From Pseudomonadota bacterium (GTDB lineage Bacteria > Pseudomonadota > Alphaproteobacteria > Acetobacterales > Acetobacteraceae): a stretch of DNA of 6,720 nucleotides. Under the pieces are notes generated by a model. That model ran no database searches. It saw only the letters and a program-made list of their open reading frames with translations, and had not been told where the DNA came from. The DNA is taken from the NCBI GenBank assembly GCA_021845835.1, contig JAJZVE010000255.1:1-6720 (forward strand). The letters are read 5' to 3'. The position numbers and the translations under genes are program-made. Positions 1-6,700 of the stretch are shown here, in pieces. Each line of letters starts with the position of its first letter. Within the stretch, counting starts at the first letter, position 1.

Positions 1-1155
1 CCTGAGATCGACCGAATGATACCAGCCGCCGTGCAGCGCCTGCGCGGTCTGCTCGGGCAGGTTCCAGTAGCCGCGCATGACGTTGGCGCCGCGCACCAGG
101 ATTTCCCCGACCTCGCCCGCCGGCAGGTCGCGGCCCTCGGCATCGGCAATGCGGACGTCGCAGTGCAGGGCCGGCAGACCGGCGGATCCCGCCTTGCGCT
201 CGGCGTCCGCGGCGCGCTGGTAGGTGGCGATCGGGCAGGTCTCGGTCGAACCATAAACCTGGATCAGCCGCAGTCCCCGCGCATGCACATGCCGGATCAG
301 CGTCGCGGCGACGATGGTCGAGCCGGTCGTGACCGCGCGCAGGCTGGAGAGATCGGCCAGCGGCCAGCGCGGATGCTGCATCATCGCCGCCAGTTGCGCC
401 GGCACCAGCACGGTGAGCGTGGCGCGGCGGCACTCGATGGCCGCCATCGCCGCCGCCGCGTCGAAGCGCGGATGCAGTTCCACCGTCGCACCCGCATGCA
501 AGGCCGGCAGCGTCTGGATGTTGAGGCCACCGACATGATACAGCGGCAGCGTCGTCAGCACACGGTCCTCAGCCGTCAGGTCGTGCATGTGCGTGCTGTT
601 GAGCGCGTTGAACAGCAGCGCCCGCTGCGTCAGCACCACGCCCTTCGGCGCGCCGGTCGAGCCGGACGTGTAGCACAGCAGCACCGGATGCGACTCGCCG
701 CCTGCGTCGTGCGGCGGCGCGGCTGCGCTGTCGTCGCATTCCTGCCAGCACGTCCAGCCGTGATCGGCGCCGTCCAGCGCCAGCCAGCGCGACGTCGGCA
801 GCGCCGCGCGCAGGCTCTCGGCATGGGCGACGTAGGCCGCCTCCACCAGGATCGCGCGCGGCGCAGCGTCGGCCAGGACGCGGGCGTGCTCGGGCGCCGC
901 GAGACGCCAGTTGAGCGGCAGCAGGATGGCGCCGACCCGGGCGCACGCGAACAGCAGCACAAGCTGCGCCGGATGGTTGCAGCCAAGGAACGCCACCACG
1001 TCGCCGCGTTGCACCCCGAGCGCAGCGAGACGCCCGGCAGCGCGCCGGATATCCGCCGCCAGCGCGGCGTACCCGGTCGCTTGTCCCGCGAACACGATCG
1101 CCGGTTTGTCCGGCGTGAACGCGGCGTGCCGTTCGATCCAGTGCGCCAGGTCCAT
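1..1155 (-). CDS. AMP-forming acyl-CoA synthetase/ligase (ANL superfamily), 3' end cut by window edge
   Basis: This enzyme would activate a carboxylic acid with ATP to an acyl-adenylate and then to an acyl-CoA in the cytoplasm. Reading the minus strand codon by codon from ATG at 1155 gives 385 residues with no stop up to base 1. Seen: an N-terminal MDLAHWIERHAAFTPDKPA segment typical of the family, P-loop YTSGSTGAPKG (residues 162-172), LPLYHVGG (202-209), the adenine-binding YGSTE (301-305), GEILVRG (350-356) and GWYHSVDL (377-384), where Asp383 matches the ribose-binding Asp. The usual motif there is TGD, so SVD is unusual. Family members have about 500-550 residues, so the C-terminal lid with the catalytic Lys lies off the left edge. 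The start is 5 bp after the thiolase stop, with GGGTAGG just upstream, so it is the third gene of the regulator operon. The family call is secure; the substrate is unknown (fatty, aryl or other acid). Confidence 0.93.
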   Translation of the reverse strand, partial: MDLAHWIERHAAFTPDKPAIVFAGQATGYAALAADIRRAAGRLAALGVQRGDVVAFLGCNHPAQLVLLFACARVGAILLPLNWRLAAPEHARVLADAAPRAILVEAAYVAHAESLRAALPTSRWLALDGADHGWTCWQECDDSAAAPPHDAGGESHPVLLCYTSGSTGAPKGVVLTQRALLFNALNSTHMHDLTAEDRVLTTLPLYHVGGLNIQTLPALHAGATVELHPRFDAAAAMAAIECRRATLTVLVPAQLAAMMQHPRWPLADLSSLRAVTTGSTIVAATLIRHVHARGLRLIQVYGSTETCPIATYQRAADAERKAGSAGLPALHCDVRIADAEGRDLPAGEVGEILVRGANVMRGYWNLPEQTAQALHGGWYHSVDLR

Positions 1156-1160
1156 GTCGC

Positions 1161-2366
1161 CTACCCGTCGGTCACTTCGATCACGACGGACATCGCGGAG
1201 TCGCCGGCGGCGCAGCCGGCGAACAGGCCGCAACCGCCACCGCGCAAGGCCAGTTCCTCGATCAACTCGATGACCGCGCGGGTTCCCATCGGCGCCTGCG
1301 GATGGCCCCACACCAGCGAACAGCCGAAATTGTTCATCCGGGCGATGTCCGCGCCGGTTTCGCGCGCGAACAGCACGTCGTTCACCGCGAACGGGTTGTG
1401 CGTCTTGATCGCGTCCATCTGGCCGATCGACGCCTCCGCCGCCGCCAGGGCGTTCTTCGCCGCCGCCACGGTCGCCTCGGGCATGTAGGCCAGCGCGACG
1501 CGGGCGCTGCCGAAGCCGCGCAAGCGGATGCGGATACGGACGTCGCGGCTCAGTTCGCGGGCGCGTTCCGGCGTCGCCACCACGATCGCAGCGTTGCCGT
1601 CGGCGGGGTGGGTCTGGGCGCCATAGGTGACGGTGCCGCCCGGCATCACCGGCCGCAGCCGCGCCAGCCCTTCCTCGGTCGAGTGCGTGATGCCTTCGTC
1701 GCTGCCGAGGATCGCGGCGGTCTTGCGGAACGACGCATCCGGCACCTCGAACGGCAGGCGCATGAAGCGGCGCAAAAACGCCGCGTCGTCGGCCAGCGCG
1801 TCGCGGTACTGCGCCTCTCGCCGCAGCACCACCGCGTGCTGCGCGTCCGTCGAAATTCCATGCTTCGCGGCGACATTCTCGGCGGTTTGCAGCATGGCGT
1901 GCGGCCCCAGCGGATCGCAGCCGAAATTGTCGAGAACCCAGTCTTCGTGCGAACCGGTGCCGCCGGGGCCGCGCGGGTTGGGATAGTAGATGTGCGGGCC
2001 GTTGGAGGTGCGGTCGCATGTCACCGCGAGCGTGGTCTGCGACAGCCCGGCGTCCACCTCCTGCGCCGCGGCCAGCAGCACGCGCACGCCGGTGGCGCAG
2101 GCCTGCATCAGCGTCGGCCCGGCCAGATGGCCCAGCCCCGCCATGCCGGCCAGCCACGGCAGCCCGTAGAAAGCATGCTGCTGCGGCACGCTGAGACCGA
2201 GCACGCCGTGATCGAAACGCTCGCCGGCGATGTCGCGCGCAGCCAGCTCCGCCTTGACCACGCGGGCGGCGAACTGCACCGAATTCAGATGCGCAAAAGC
2301 GCCCTGCCAGCGGGCGAACGGCGTGCTCCAATAGGCGCCGTAGGGAATCTCAGCCTGCAGTGCCAC
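1161..2366 (-). CDS. Thiolase-family protein (3-oxoacyl-CoA thiolase / acyl-CoA acetyltransferase-like)
   Basis: Thiolases cleave 3-oxoacyl-CoA with CoA to acetyl-CoA and a shortened acyl-CoA, or run the reverse condensation. The 401-residue protein has normal family length. The nucleophile is Cys90 in LMQACATG; ADGNAA (255-260) matches the family SDGAAA segment; GHPQAPMG (354-361) carries the catalytic His355; Cys385 in AGCAAGDS sits 30 residues after His355, the same spacing as His348 to Cys378 in the classical Zoogloea thiolase. Two active-site motifs are altered: NEAF is HNPF (323-326) and CxGG is CAAG (385-388). A His at the first position recalls SCP2-type thiolases (HDCF). The start is GTG at 2366, preceded by AGGGGA at 8-nt spacing, and overlaps the last 17 bp of the GntR gene, implying translational coupling. 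It ends 5 bp before the ligase ATG. The thiolase fold is clear; substrate and direction are unknown, and a non-degradative role is possible given the altered motifs. Confidence 0.92.
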   Translation of the reverse strand: MALQAEIPYGAYWSTPFARWQGAFAHLNSVQFAARVVKAELAARDIAGERFDHGVLGLSVPQQHAFYGLPWLAGMAGLGHLAGPTLMQACATGVRVLLAAAQEVDAGLSQTTLAVTCDRTSNGPHIYYPNPRGPGGTGSHEDWVLDNFGCDPLGPHAMLQTAENVAAKHGISTDAQHAVVLRREAQYRDALADDAAFLRRFMRLPFEVPDASFRKTAAILGSDEGITHSTEEGLARLRPVMPGGTVTYGAQTHPADGNAAIVVATPERARELSRDVRIRIRLRGFGSARVALAYMPEATVAAAKNALAAAEASIGQMDAIKTHNPFAVNDVLFARETGADIARMNNFGCSLVWGHPQAPMGTRAVIELIEELALRGGGCGLFAGCAAGDSAMSVVIEVTDG

Positions 2367-3075
2367 GGTTGCCGTCCCCTGTTGCGATCGGTTGCAGCGC
2401 CTTGCCGAGGATGCGCTTGGCCTTCAGCAGATGGGCGCGCATGGCGGCGGCGGCGGCGGCACCATCGCCGGCCGCCAGCGCATCGGCGACCCGTTCGAGG
2501 CCCCGCATCACCACCTCGCGCGTCGCCGCGTCATCCAGCGTGAGCGAGCGCAAATAGCGCACATGGTCGGCGTACAGCTCGATGGCGCGCACCAGCTTGC
2601 GGTTCGGCACCAGATCCATCCAGGCAGCGCGGAAGCCGTAATTGGCGTTCATGAACGCCTCGGCGTCGGCGGCGGCATGGGCCGTCCGCATCGCCACCAG
2701 CCCCTCGCGCAGCGGCCGCAGCGCGCGCTGGTCCGGCAGGCCGCTGGCGACCCGCCGCAGCGCCTCCGGTTCCAGCATCAGGCGCAGTTCGTAGATTTCC
2801 TCGACATCGCGCCCGGTCAGCGACGGGACGACGAAACTGCGGCCGACCGAAACCAGCAGGCCCTCGCTCGCCAGTCGGGTGAGGGCCTCGCGCACCGGCG
2901 TGCGCGAGACGCCGAGCTGTGCGGCCAGCGATTCCTCCTGCAACGGCTGGCCGCTGCCGATCAGCCCGGACCGCAGATGCTCGCGCAGGCTGTGATAGGC
3001 GCGGTCGCCCAGAGAGCGCGGTCGTTCAAGGGTCTTGAGCGGTGCCATCCTGCTGTCGCGCCTGCGTTCCCGCAT
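2350..3075 (-). CDS. GntR-family transcriptional regulator, FCD (FadR-like) subfamily
   Basis: A dimeric DNA-binding repressor or activator of 241 residues. Seen: an N-terminal winged helix-turn-helix (about residues 22-85) with LGDRAYHSLREHL, the recognition segment ESLAAQLGVSRTPVREALTRL (about 48-68) and a wing ending GRSFVV. A helical FCD effector domain follows (about 90-225), beginning with EEIYELRLMLEPEAL. Of the metal ligands expected in metal-binding FCD proteins only His215 (MRAHL) remains; by eye the Asp and two His are Asn145, Arg149 and Leu193, so the effector site may lack metal. ATG at 3075 gives the longest form and ATG at 3048 is an alternative; neither has a convincing Shine-Dalgarno, and both keep the whole DNA-binding domain. 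The gene overlaps the thiolase start by 17 bp and has a GTATAC-centred dyad just upstream, suggesting autoregulation of the regulator-thiolase-ligase operon. The effector may be an acyl-CoA or acid of the pathway (inference). Confidence 0.93.
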   Translation of the reverse strand: MRERRRDSRMAPLKTLERPRSLGDRAYHSLREHLRSGLIGSGQPLQEESLAAQLGVSRTPVREALTRLASEGLLVSVGRSFVVPSLTGRDVEEIYELRLMLEPEALRRVASGLPDQRALRPLREGLVAMRTAHAAADAEAFMNANYGFRAAWMDLVPNRKLVRAIELYADHVRYLRSLTLDDAATREVVMRGLERVADALAAGDGAAAAAAMRAHLLKAKRILGKALQPIATGDGNRGTAG

Positions 3076-3084
3076 CCCGGATAT

Positions 3085-3106
3085 CGGGTACTGTATACAT
3101 TTCCCG
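3085..3106. promoter_or_regulatory. Putative GntR operator: GTATAC-centred inverted repeat
   Basis: The palindrome TGTATACA (3092-3099) is the centre of a 22-bp dyad with outer arms CGGG (3085-3088) and CCCG (3103-3106). Nine of eleven pairs match; only 3091/3100 and 3089/3102 fail. FadR-like GntR regulators typically bind short dyads with GT and AC half-sites, so this fits. It lies 10 bp upstream of the regulator ATG at 3075. It also contains the only -10-like hexamer in the gap (TATACA on the minus strand, 3097-3092), but no good -35 box at normal spacing. A repressor bound here would cover the likely promoter of its own operon. Binding is inferred, not shown. Confidence 0.6.
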
Positions 3107-3130
3107 GTGCGAGTCCACCCCCTTTTGCGT

Positions 3131-3165
3131 CCCCGTCACCGCGTGATGCGACGCGGCGACAGGGG
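3131..3165 (-). terminator. Strong GC hairpin after the ridA-like gene (terminator or transcript-stabilising stem; no U-tract)
   Basis: The arms CCCCGTCACCGCG (3131-3143) and CGCGGCGACAGGGG (3152-3165) pair with one bulged base (3161). In minus-strand RNA the position 3138/3157 is a G-U wobble, and 3144/3151 extends the stem, leaving a 6-nt loop: 13 Watson-Crick pairs plus one wobble. The stem begins 4 nt past the ridA-like stop codon and ends before the operator-like dyad, where a terminator separating the two transcripts would sit. The sequence after it is A- and G-rich (ACGCAAAAGG), so it is not a classical intrinsic terminator. It could instead block 3' exonucleases or attenuate read-through into the regulator operon. 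Confidence 0.5.
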
Positions 3166-3169
3166 CCTG

Positions 3170-3562
3170 TCAGGCCGGGATGACCGCGGTTGCCTCGATC
3201 TCCACCTTGCCGGGCGAGTCCAGCAGGTCGGCGACGAAGATCATGCTCATGGCCGGGAAGTTGCGCCCCATCAGGCGCCGCCAGATGCGGCCGATTTCTG
3301 GGCGGCCGGCCAGATAGGCCGGCTTGTCGATGCAGAACACGGTCATGCGGCAGACATGCTCGGGCTGCCCCCCGGCTTCGGCCAGCACGGCGAGCACGTT
3401 GCGCAGCGCCTGCTCGAACTGCGGCACCAGGTCCGGGGAGTGGAACACCTCCTCGGCGTCCCAGCCGACCTGGCCGGCGATGAACACCATGCGCCCCGGC
3501 GTGACGGCGATCCCGTTCGAATAGCCAACCGGCTTTTTCCAGCCCTGCGGCAGCAGCACCAT
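3170..3562 (-). CDS. RidA/YjgF/YER057c/UK114-family protein, probably a non-RidA (Rid) subgroup
   Basis: A 130-residue protein of normal Rid length; the family forms cytoplasmic trimers, and true RidA hydrolyses reactive enamine/imine intermediates to 2-oxoacids. Family segments seen: FIAGQVGWD (27-35, like SGQIP), QFEQALRNVLAVLAEAG (48-64), MTVFCIDKPAY (73-83), FPAMSMIFV (102-110) and KVEIEATAV (119-127). The key Arg105 of E. coli RidA, in FPARS, is Met105 here, while Glu121 matches Glu120. Loss of that Arg argues against classical imine deaminase activity and for one of the other Rid subgroups. The start is ATG at 3562 because an excellent AGGAGG lies 7 nt upstream; longer in-frame versions would run into the oxidoreductase gene. 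It lies 157 bp after the oxidoreductase and 94 bp before the regulator, so it may have its own promoter. Rid genes often accompany amino-acid or 2-oxoacid catabolism, which suits the context; the precise substrate is unknown. Confidence 0.92.
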   Translation of the reverse strand: MVLLPQGWKKPVGYSNGIAVTPGRMVFIAGQVGWDAEEVFHSPDLVPQFEQALRNVLAVLAEAGGQPEHVCRMTVFCIDKPAYLAGRPEIGRIWRRLMGRNFPAMSMIFVADLLDSPGKVEIEATAVIPA

Positions 3563-3567
3563 GATCG

Positions 3568-3573
3568 TTCCTC
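3568..3573 (-). promoter_or_regulatory. Ribosome-binding site fixing the start of the ridA-like gene
   Basis: On the minus strand GGGAGGAGGAACGATC directly precedes ATG at 3562. The near-perfect AGGAGG sits 7 nt before the start, so the 130-residue form is preferred over in-frame extensions reaching back to 3877. It is the strongest Shine-Dalgarno in the window, suggesting efficient translation. Confidence 0.8.
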
Positions 3574-3630
3574 CTCCCGTCCGACACGCGCTGCTTGCCG
3601 TACGTCGGCGGGCGCCTTCGGCTTTGCCGG

Positions 3631-3658
3631 TAGTTAGGACAGGTGGCGGGGAAAGCAA
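3631..3658 (-). promoter_or_regulatory. Weak candidate promoter for the ridA-like gene
   Basis: On the minus strand TTGCTT (3658-3653) and TAACTA (3636-3631) are separated by 16 nt. This is the most AT-rich spot in the 157-bp gap between the oxidoreductase stop and the Rid start. The -35 matches consensus at four of six bases but the -10 is poor. The rest of the gap (3563-3719) holds the Rid ribosome-binding site, a 10-bp tandem repeat (AGTCGCGGCG at 3683-3692 and 3694-3703) and no convincing terminator. The Rid gene could equally be transcribed by read-through from the oxidoreductase. Confidence 0.2.
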
Positions 3659-3719
3659 AGCACCGCGGCGTCGGCGCTCGGCAGTCGCGGCGAAGTCGCG
3701 GCGCGCGCGGTTGCCGCCG

Positions 3720-6700
3720 CTATTCCGCCGCGAGCGGCATCGCCGGCGGCGCCGGGACCGCCTCGCGCAGCCGCTCCAGCAGGCGCTCGCGCGCCGCTGC
3801 CGCCTCGCGCATCGCCTTGTCCTTGACGTGACCGTAGCCGCGGATGCGTTCCGGCAGTGACGCCAGTTCCACCGCAATCGGCAGCGTCCGCGCCGACAGG
3901 CGCTCCAGGATTTCCGCCACCACCGCCTCGTATTCGGCGATCAGGCGGCGCTCGGCGCGGCGCTCCTCGCTGTGGCCGAACGGGTCGAGCGCGGTGCCGC
4001 GCAGCACCTTGAGCGGCGCCAGGAAGCGGAACGCGGTCAGCATCCACGGCCCGTAGGCGCGCTTGCTGAGCCGCCCGGTGCGCTTGTCGCGGCGGGCGAG
4101 CAGCGGCGGCGCCAGATGCACCTCGATGCGCTGCACGTTCTCGAACTGCGCGTCGAGGGATTTGCGGAACGCCGCGCTGCGGTAGAGCCGCGCCACCTCG
4201 TACTCGTCCTTGTAGGCCAGCAGCTTCGCGTAGCCGCGCGCCACCGCCGTCGCCAGTGCCGTGGACCCCGAGAAGATGCGGCCCTCGACCTCCTGCACCC
4301 GCTCCACCAGCGCGCGATAGCGGCGGGCGTAGCGGCGGCTCTGGTAGGCCGTGAGATGCGCCACGCTGTGCGCCACGATCTCGTCCAGCGTGCGCGGCAG
4401 CACCGGCCGCTCCGCCAGCCCCGACGCGGCCAGCACGCGCTTGAGATCGGCGGCGGCGAGCCGGCCCCAGGCGAAGGCGGCCGTGTTCAGCTCCACCGCG
4501 GCGCCGTTCAGCTCGATCGCATCGAGCAGGCTCGCGCGTTGCAGCGGAATCAGCCCTTTCTGCCAGGCGAAGCCGAGCAGGAACACGTTGGCCGCAATGG
4601 CATCGCCGAGCAGCGACGCGGCGATCGTGGTCGCGTCCAGCAGATCGACGTTGGCCGGCCCCGCCGCTTCCACCACGCTGCGCCGCAGGCGCGCCGCCGG
4701 CAGCCGGAAGTCGCCGTCCAGCACGAAATCGGCCGTCGCCGTTTCATGTGTGTTCAGCACCACATGCGAGATATCACGCCGCAGCGTGCCCAGCACGTCC
4801 GGCCCCGCCGTCACCACCAGGTCGCCGCCGAGCACCAGATCCGCCTGCCCCAGCCCGACATGCAGACCGTGCAGATCGTCCGCTTGCGCGGCAACGCGCA
4901 CATGGCTCCAGACGCTGCCGCCCTTCTGCGCCAGCCCGGCGATGTCGAGCACGTTGGCGTGCCGCCCTTCGGTGTGCGCGGCCATGCCGAGCAGCGCGCC
5001 AATGGTCACCACGCCGGTACCGCCGATGCCGGTGACCAGCAGGCTCCACGGCGCGTCCAGCGACGGGATCGTCGGTTCCGGCAGGCTCGCATCATCCGGC
5101 GTCACACGGGTGCGGCGGCGCAGGGTGCCGCCGTGAACGGTGACGAAGCTTGGGCAGAATCCCTCGACGCAGGAGAAATCCTTGTTGCAGCTCGACTGGT
5201 CGATCTGCCGCCGGGTGCCGAACGCGGTTTCCAATGGCACCACGGACAGACAATTGGAGGCGCGCGAGCAGTCGCCGCAGCCTTCGCACACGTCCGCATT
5301 GATGAAGGCGCGGCGCTGCGGGTCGGGATAGGTGCCGCGCTTGCGGCGGCGCCGCTTCTCGGTGGCGCAGGTCTGGTCATAGACGATCGCGGTGCAGCCG
5401 GGCGTGTCGCGGAAGGCGCGCTCCACGTCCTGCAGCTCGTGGCGGTGATGCACCGTTACACCGGGCGCGAAGTCCGCGACGCCGGCGTGCTTCTCCGGCT
5501 CGTCGGTGACGACGGCAATGCGCGCCACCCCCTCGGCGGCGAGCTGGCGGGTGATCTGCGGCACGCTGAGCGGCCCGTCCACCTTCTGCCCGCCGGTCAT
5601 CGCCACGGCATCGTTGAACAGCAGCTTGTAGGTGATGTTCACGCCCGAAGCGACCGCGGCGCGGATCGCCATCAGGCCGGAATGGTAGTAGGTGCCGTCG
5701 CCGAGATTGGCGAAGACGTGCTTTTCCTCGGTGAACGGCGCCTGGCCGATCCAGGCGGCGCCCTCGCCGCCCATGTGGCTGTAGAATTCGGTCGACCGGT
5801 CCATCCAGCGCGCCATGAAGTGACAGCCGATGCCGGCCATCGCGCGGCTGCCGTCGATCACTTTGGTTGATGTGTTGTGCGGGCAGCCGGAGCAGAAATA
5901 CGGCTTGCGCGCTGCCACCACCTCGCCATGCGCGACCCGCTCCAGGCGCGCTTCGAGCCCCTGGCGGCGGGCGCGCAGCGCCTCGGTCTGCGGCAGGCGG
6001 GCGGCGAGCGCGCGGGCGATCGTATCCGCCGACAGCTCGCCGCCGGCATGCAACAGCGGCGCGCCGGTTGCGTCGCGCTTGCCAAAAACGCGCGGCCGGT
6101 CCGGCATGTCGTAGAGGATATCGCGCACCTGCTGTTCGACGAAGCCGGATTTCTCCTCCACCACGATGATTTCCTGCAGACCGGCAGCGAAGCGGCGAAC
6201 CGTTGCGGGATCGACCGGCCACACCAGTGCGAGTTTCAGCAGCCGCACCGGCGCGCCGCCGAGATCGGCCAGCGCCTGCAGCGTGTCGTGGTAGCTCTTG
6301 CCGAACGTGATAATGCCGAGCGCGGGATCGGGCGCATCCAGCGCGATGCGATCGAGGCCGTTGGCGCGCGCATAGTCCTGCGCCGCCGGCAGGCCGAGCG
6401 CGTGCAGCCGCGCCTCCATCTCCAGGGGCGGGTCGGCGACGCGGATATGCACCGCCGGCGGCGGCCCGTCCGGCAGGCGCAGGCGCAGCGCGGCAAGGCG
6501 GAACGCCACCGAGGAGGACGACTCGACCACATCGGCCACGGTCTTGAAGCCGACATAGCGCCCGGACCAGCGCGACATCGCCCAGCCGTGCAGGCCGAGC
6601 TCCAGGATGTCGCGCAGGTCGGACGGTACCAGCACGGGAATGTGCGCCGCCGCGAAGGCCGGCTCGCTCTGATGCGGCACGGTCGAGGACTTGCAGGCAT

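Noticed and set aside
16..1488. Long plus-strand open frame of 490 codons
   Set aside because: It is the codon-for-codon complement of the acyl-CoA ligase frame and runs on across the thiolase. Its product is Arg/Gln/His-rich with no recognisable domain, whereas the minus strand encodes clear ligase motifs.
1302..2543. Plus-strand open frame of 413 codons opposite the thiolase
   Set aside because: Low-complexity Arg/His-rich product with no family motif; the opposite strand encodes thiolase catalytic motifs over the same bases. It is a GC-rich shadow.
3164..3176. Palindrome GGCCTGTCAGGCC over the Rid stop codon
   Set aside because: It overlaps coding sequence and competes with the stronger adjacent hairpin; too short and GC-rich to call as a site.
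2392..3183. Plus-strand open frame of 263 codons opposite the GntR gene
   Set aside because: It crosses the regulator, the operator-like dyad and the hairpin with no ribosome-binding site or recognisable domain. Overlapping genes on this scale are not credible.
3617..3630. Short stem (CGGC TTT GCCG) in the gap before the Rid gene, as an oxidoreductase terminator
   Set aside because: Only four pairs with a 3-nt loop and no U-tract; too weak to call.
3683..3703. Tandem 10-bp repeat AGTCGCGGCG
   Set aside because: Only two copies, made of bases common in this GC-rich gap; no evidence for function.
3170..3877. Longer 235-codon version of the Rid gene
   Set aside because: The extra N-terminal part is Arg-rich nonsense overlapping the oxidoreductase 3' end. 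The ATG at 3562 has an AGGAGG at ideal spacing and gives the normal family length.
3972..5870. Plus-strand open frame of 632 codons opposite the oxidoreductase
   Set aside because: Despite its length it is a shadow of the oxidoreductase, which carries ThDP and Fe-S motifs across this span. The plus product is biased to Arg, Gln, His and Ala with no domain.
5377..6222. Minus-strand open frame of 281 codons inside the oxidoreductase
   Set aside because: It is out of frame with the oxidoreductase, Arg-rich and without motifs, while the main frame holds CSGCPHN and GDG motifs over the same bases.
3720..6680. GTG at 6680 as the oxidoreductase start
   Set aside because: The frame continues open to the window edge and the upstream residues GDDHACKSST belong to a conserved family block, so the codon is an internal Val.
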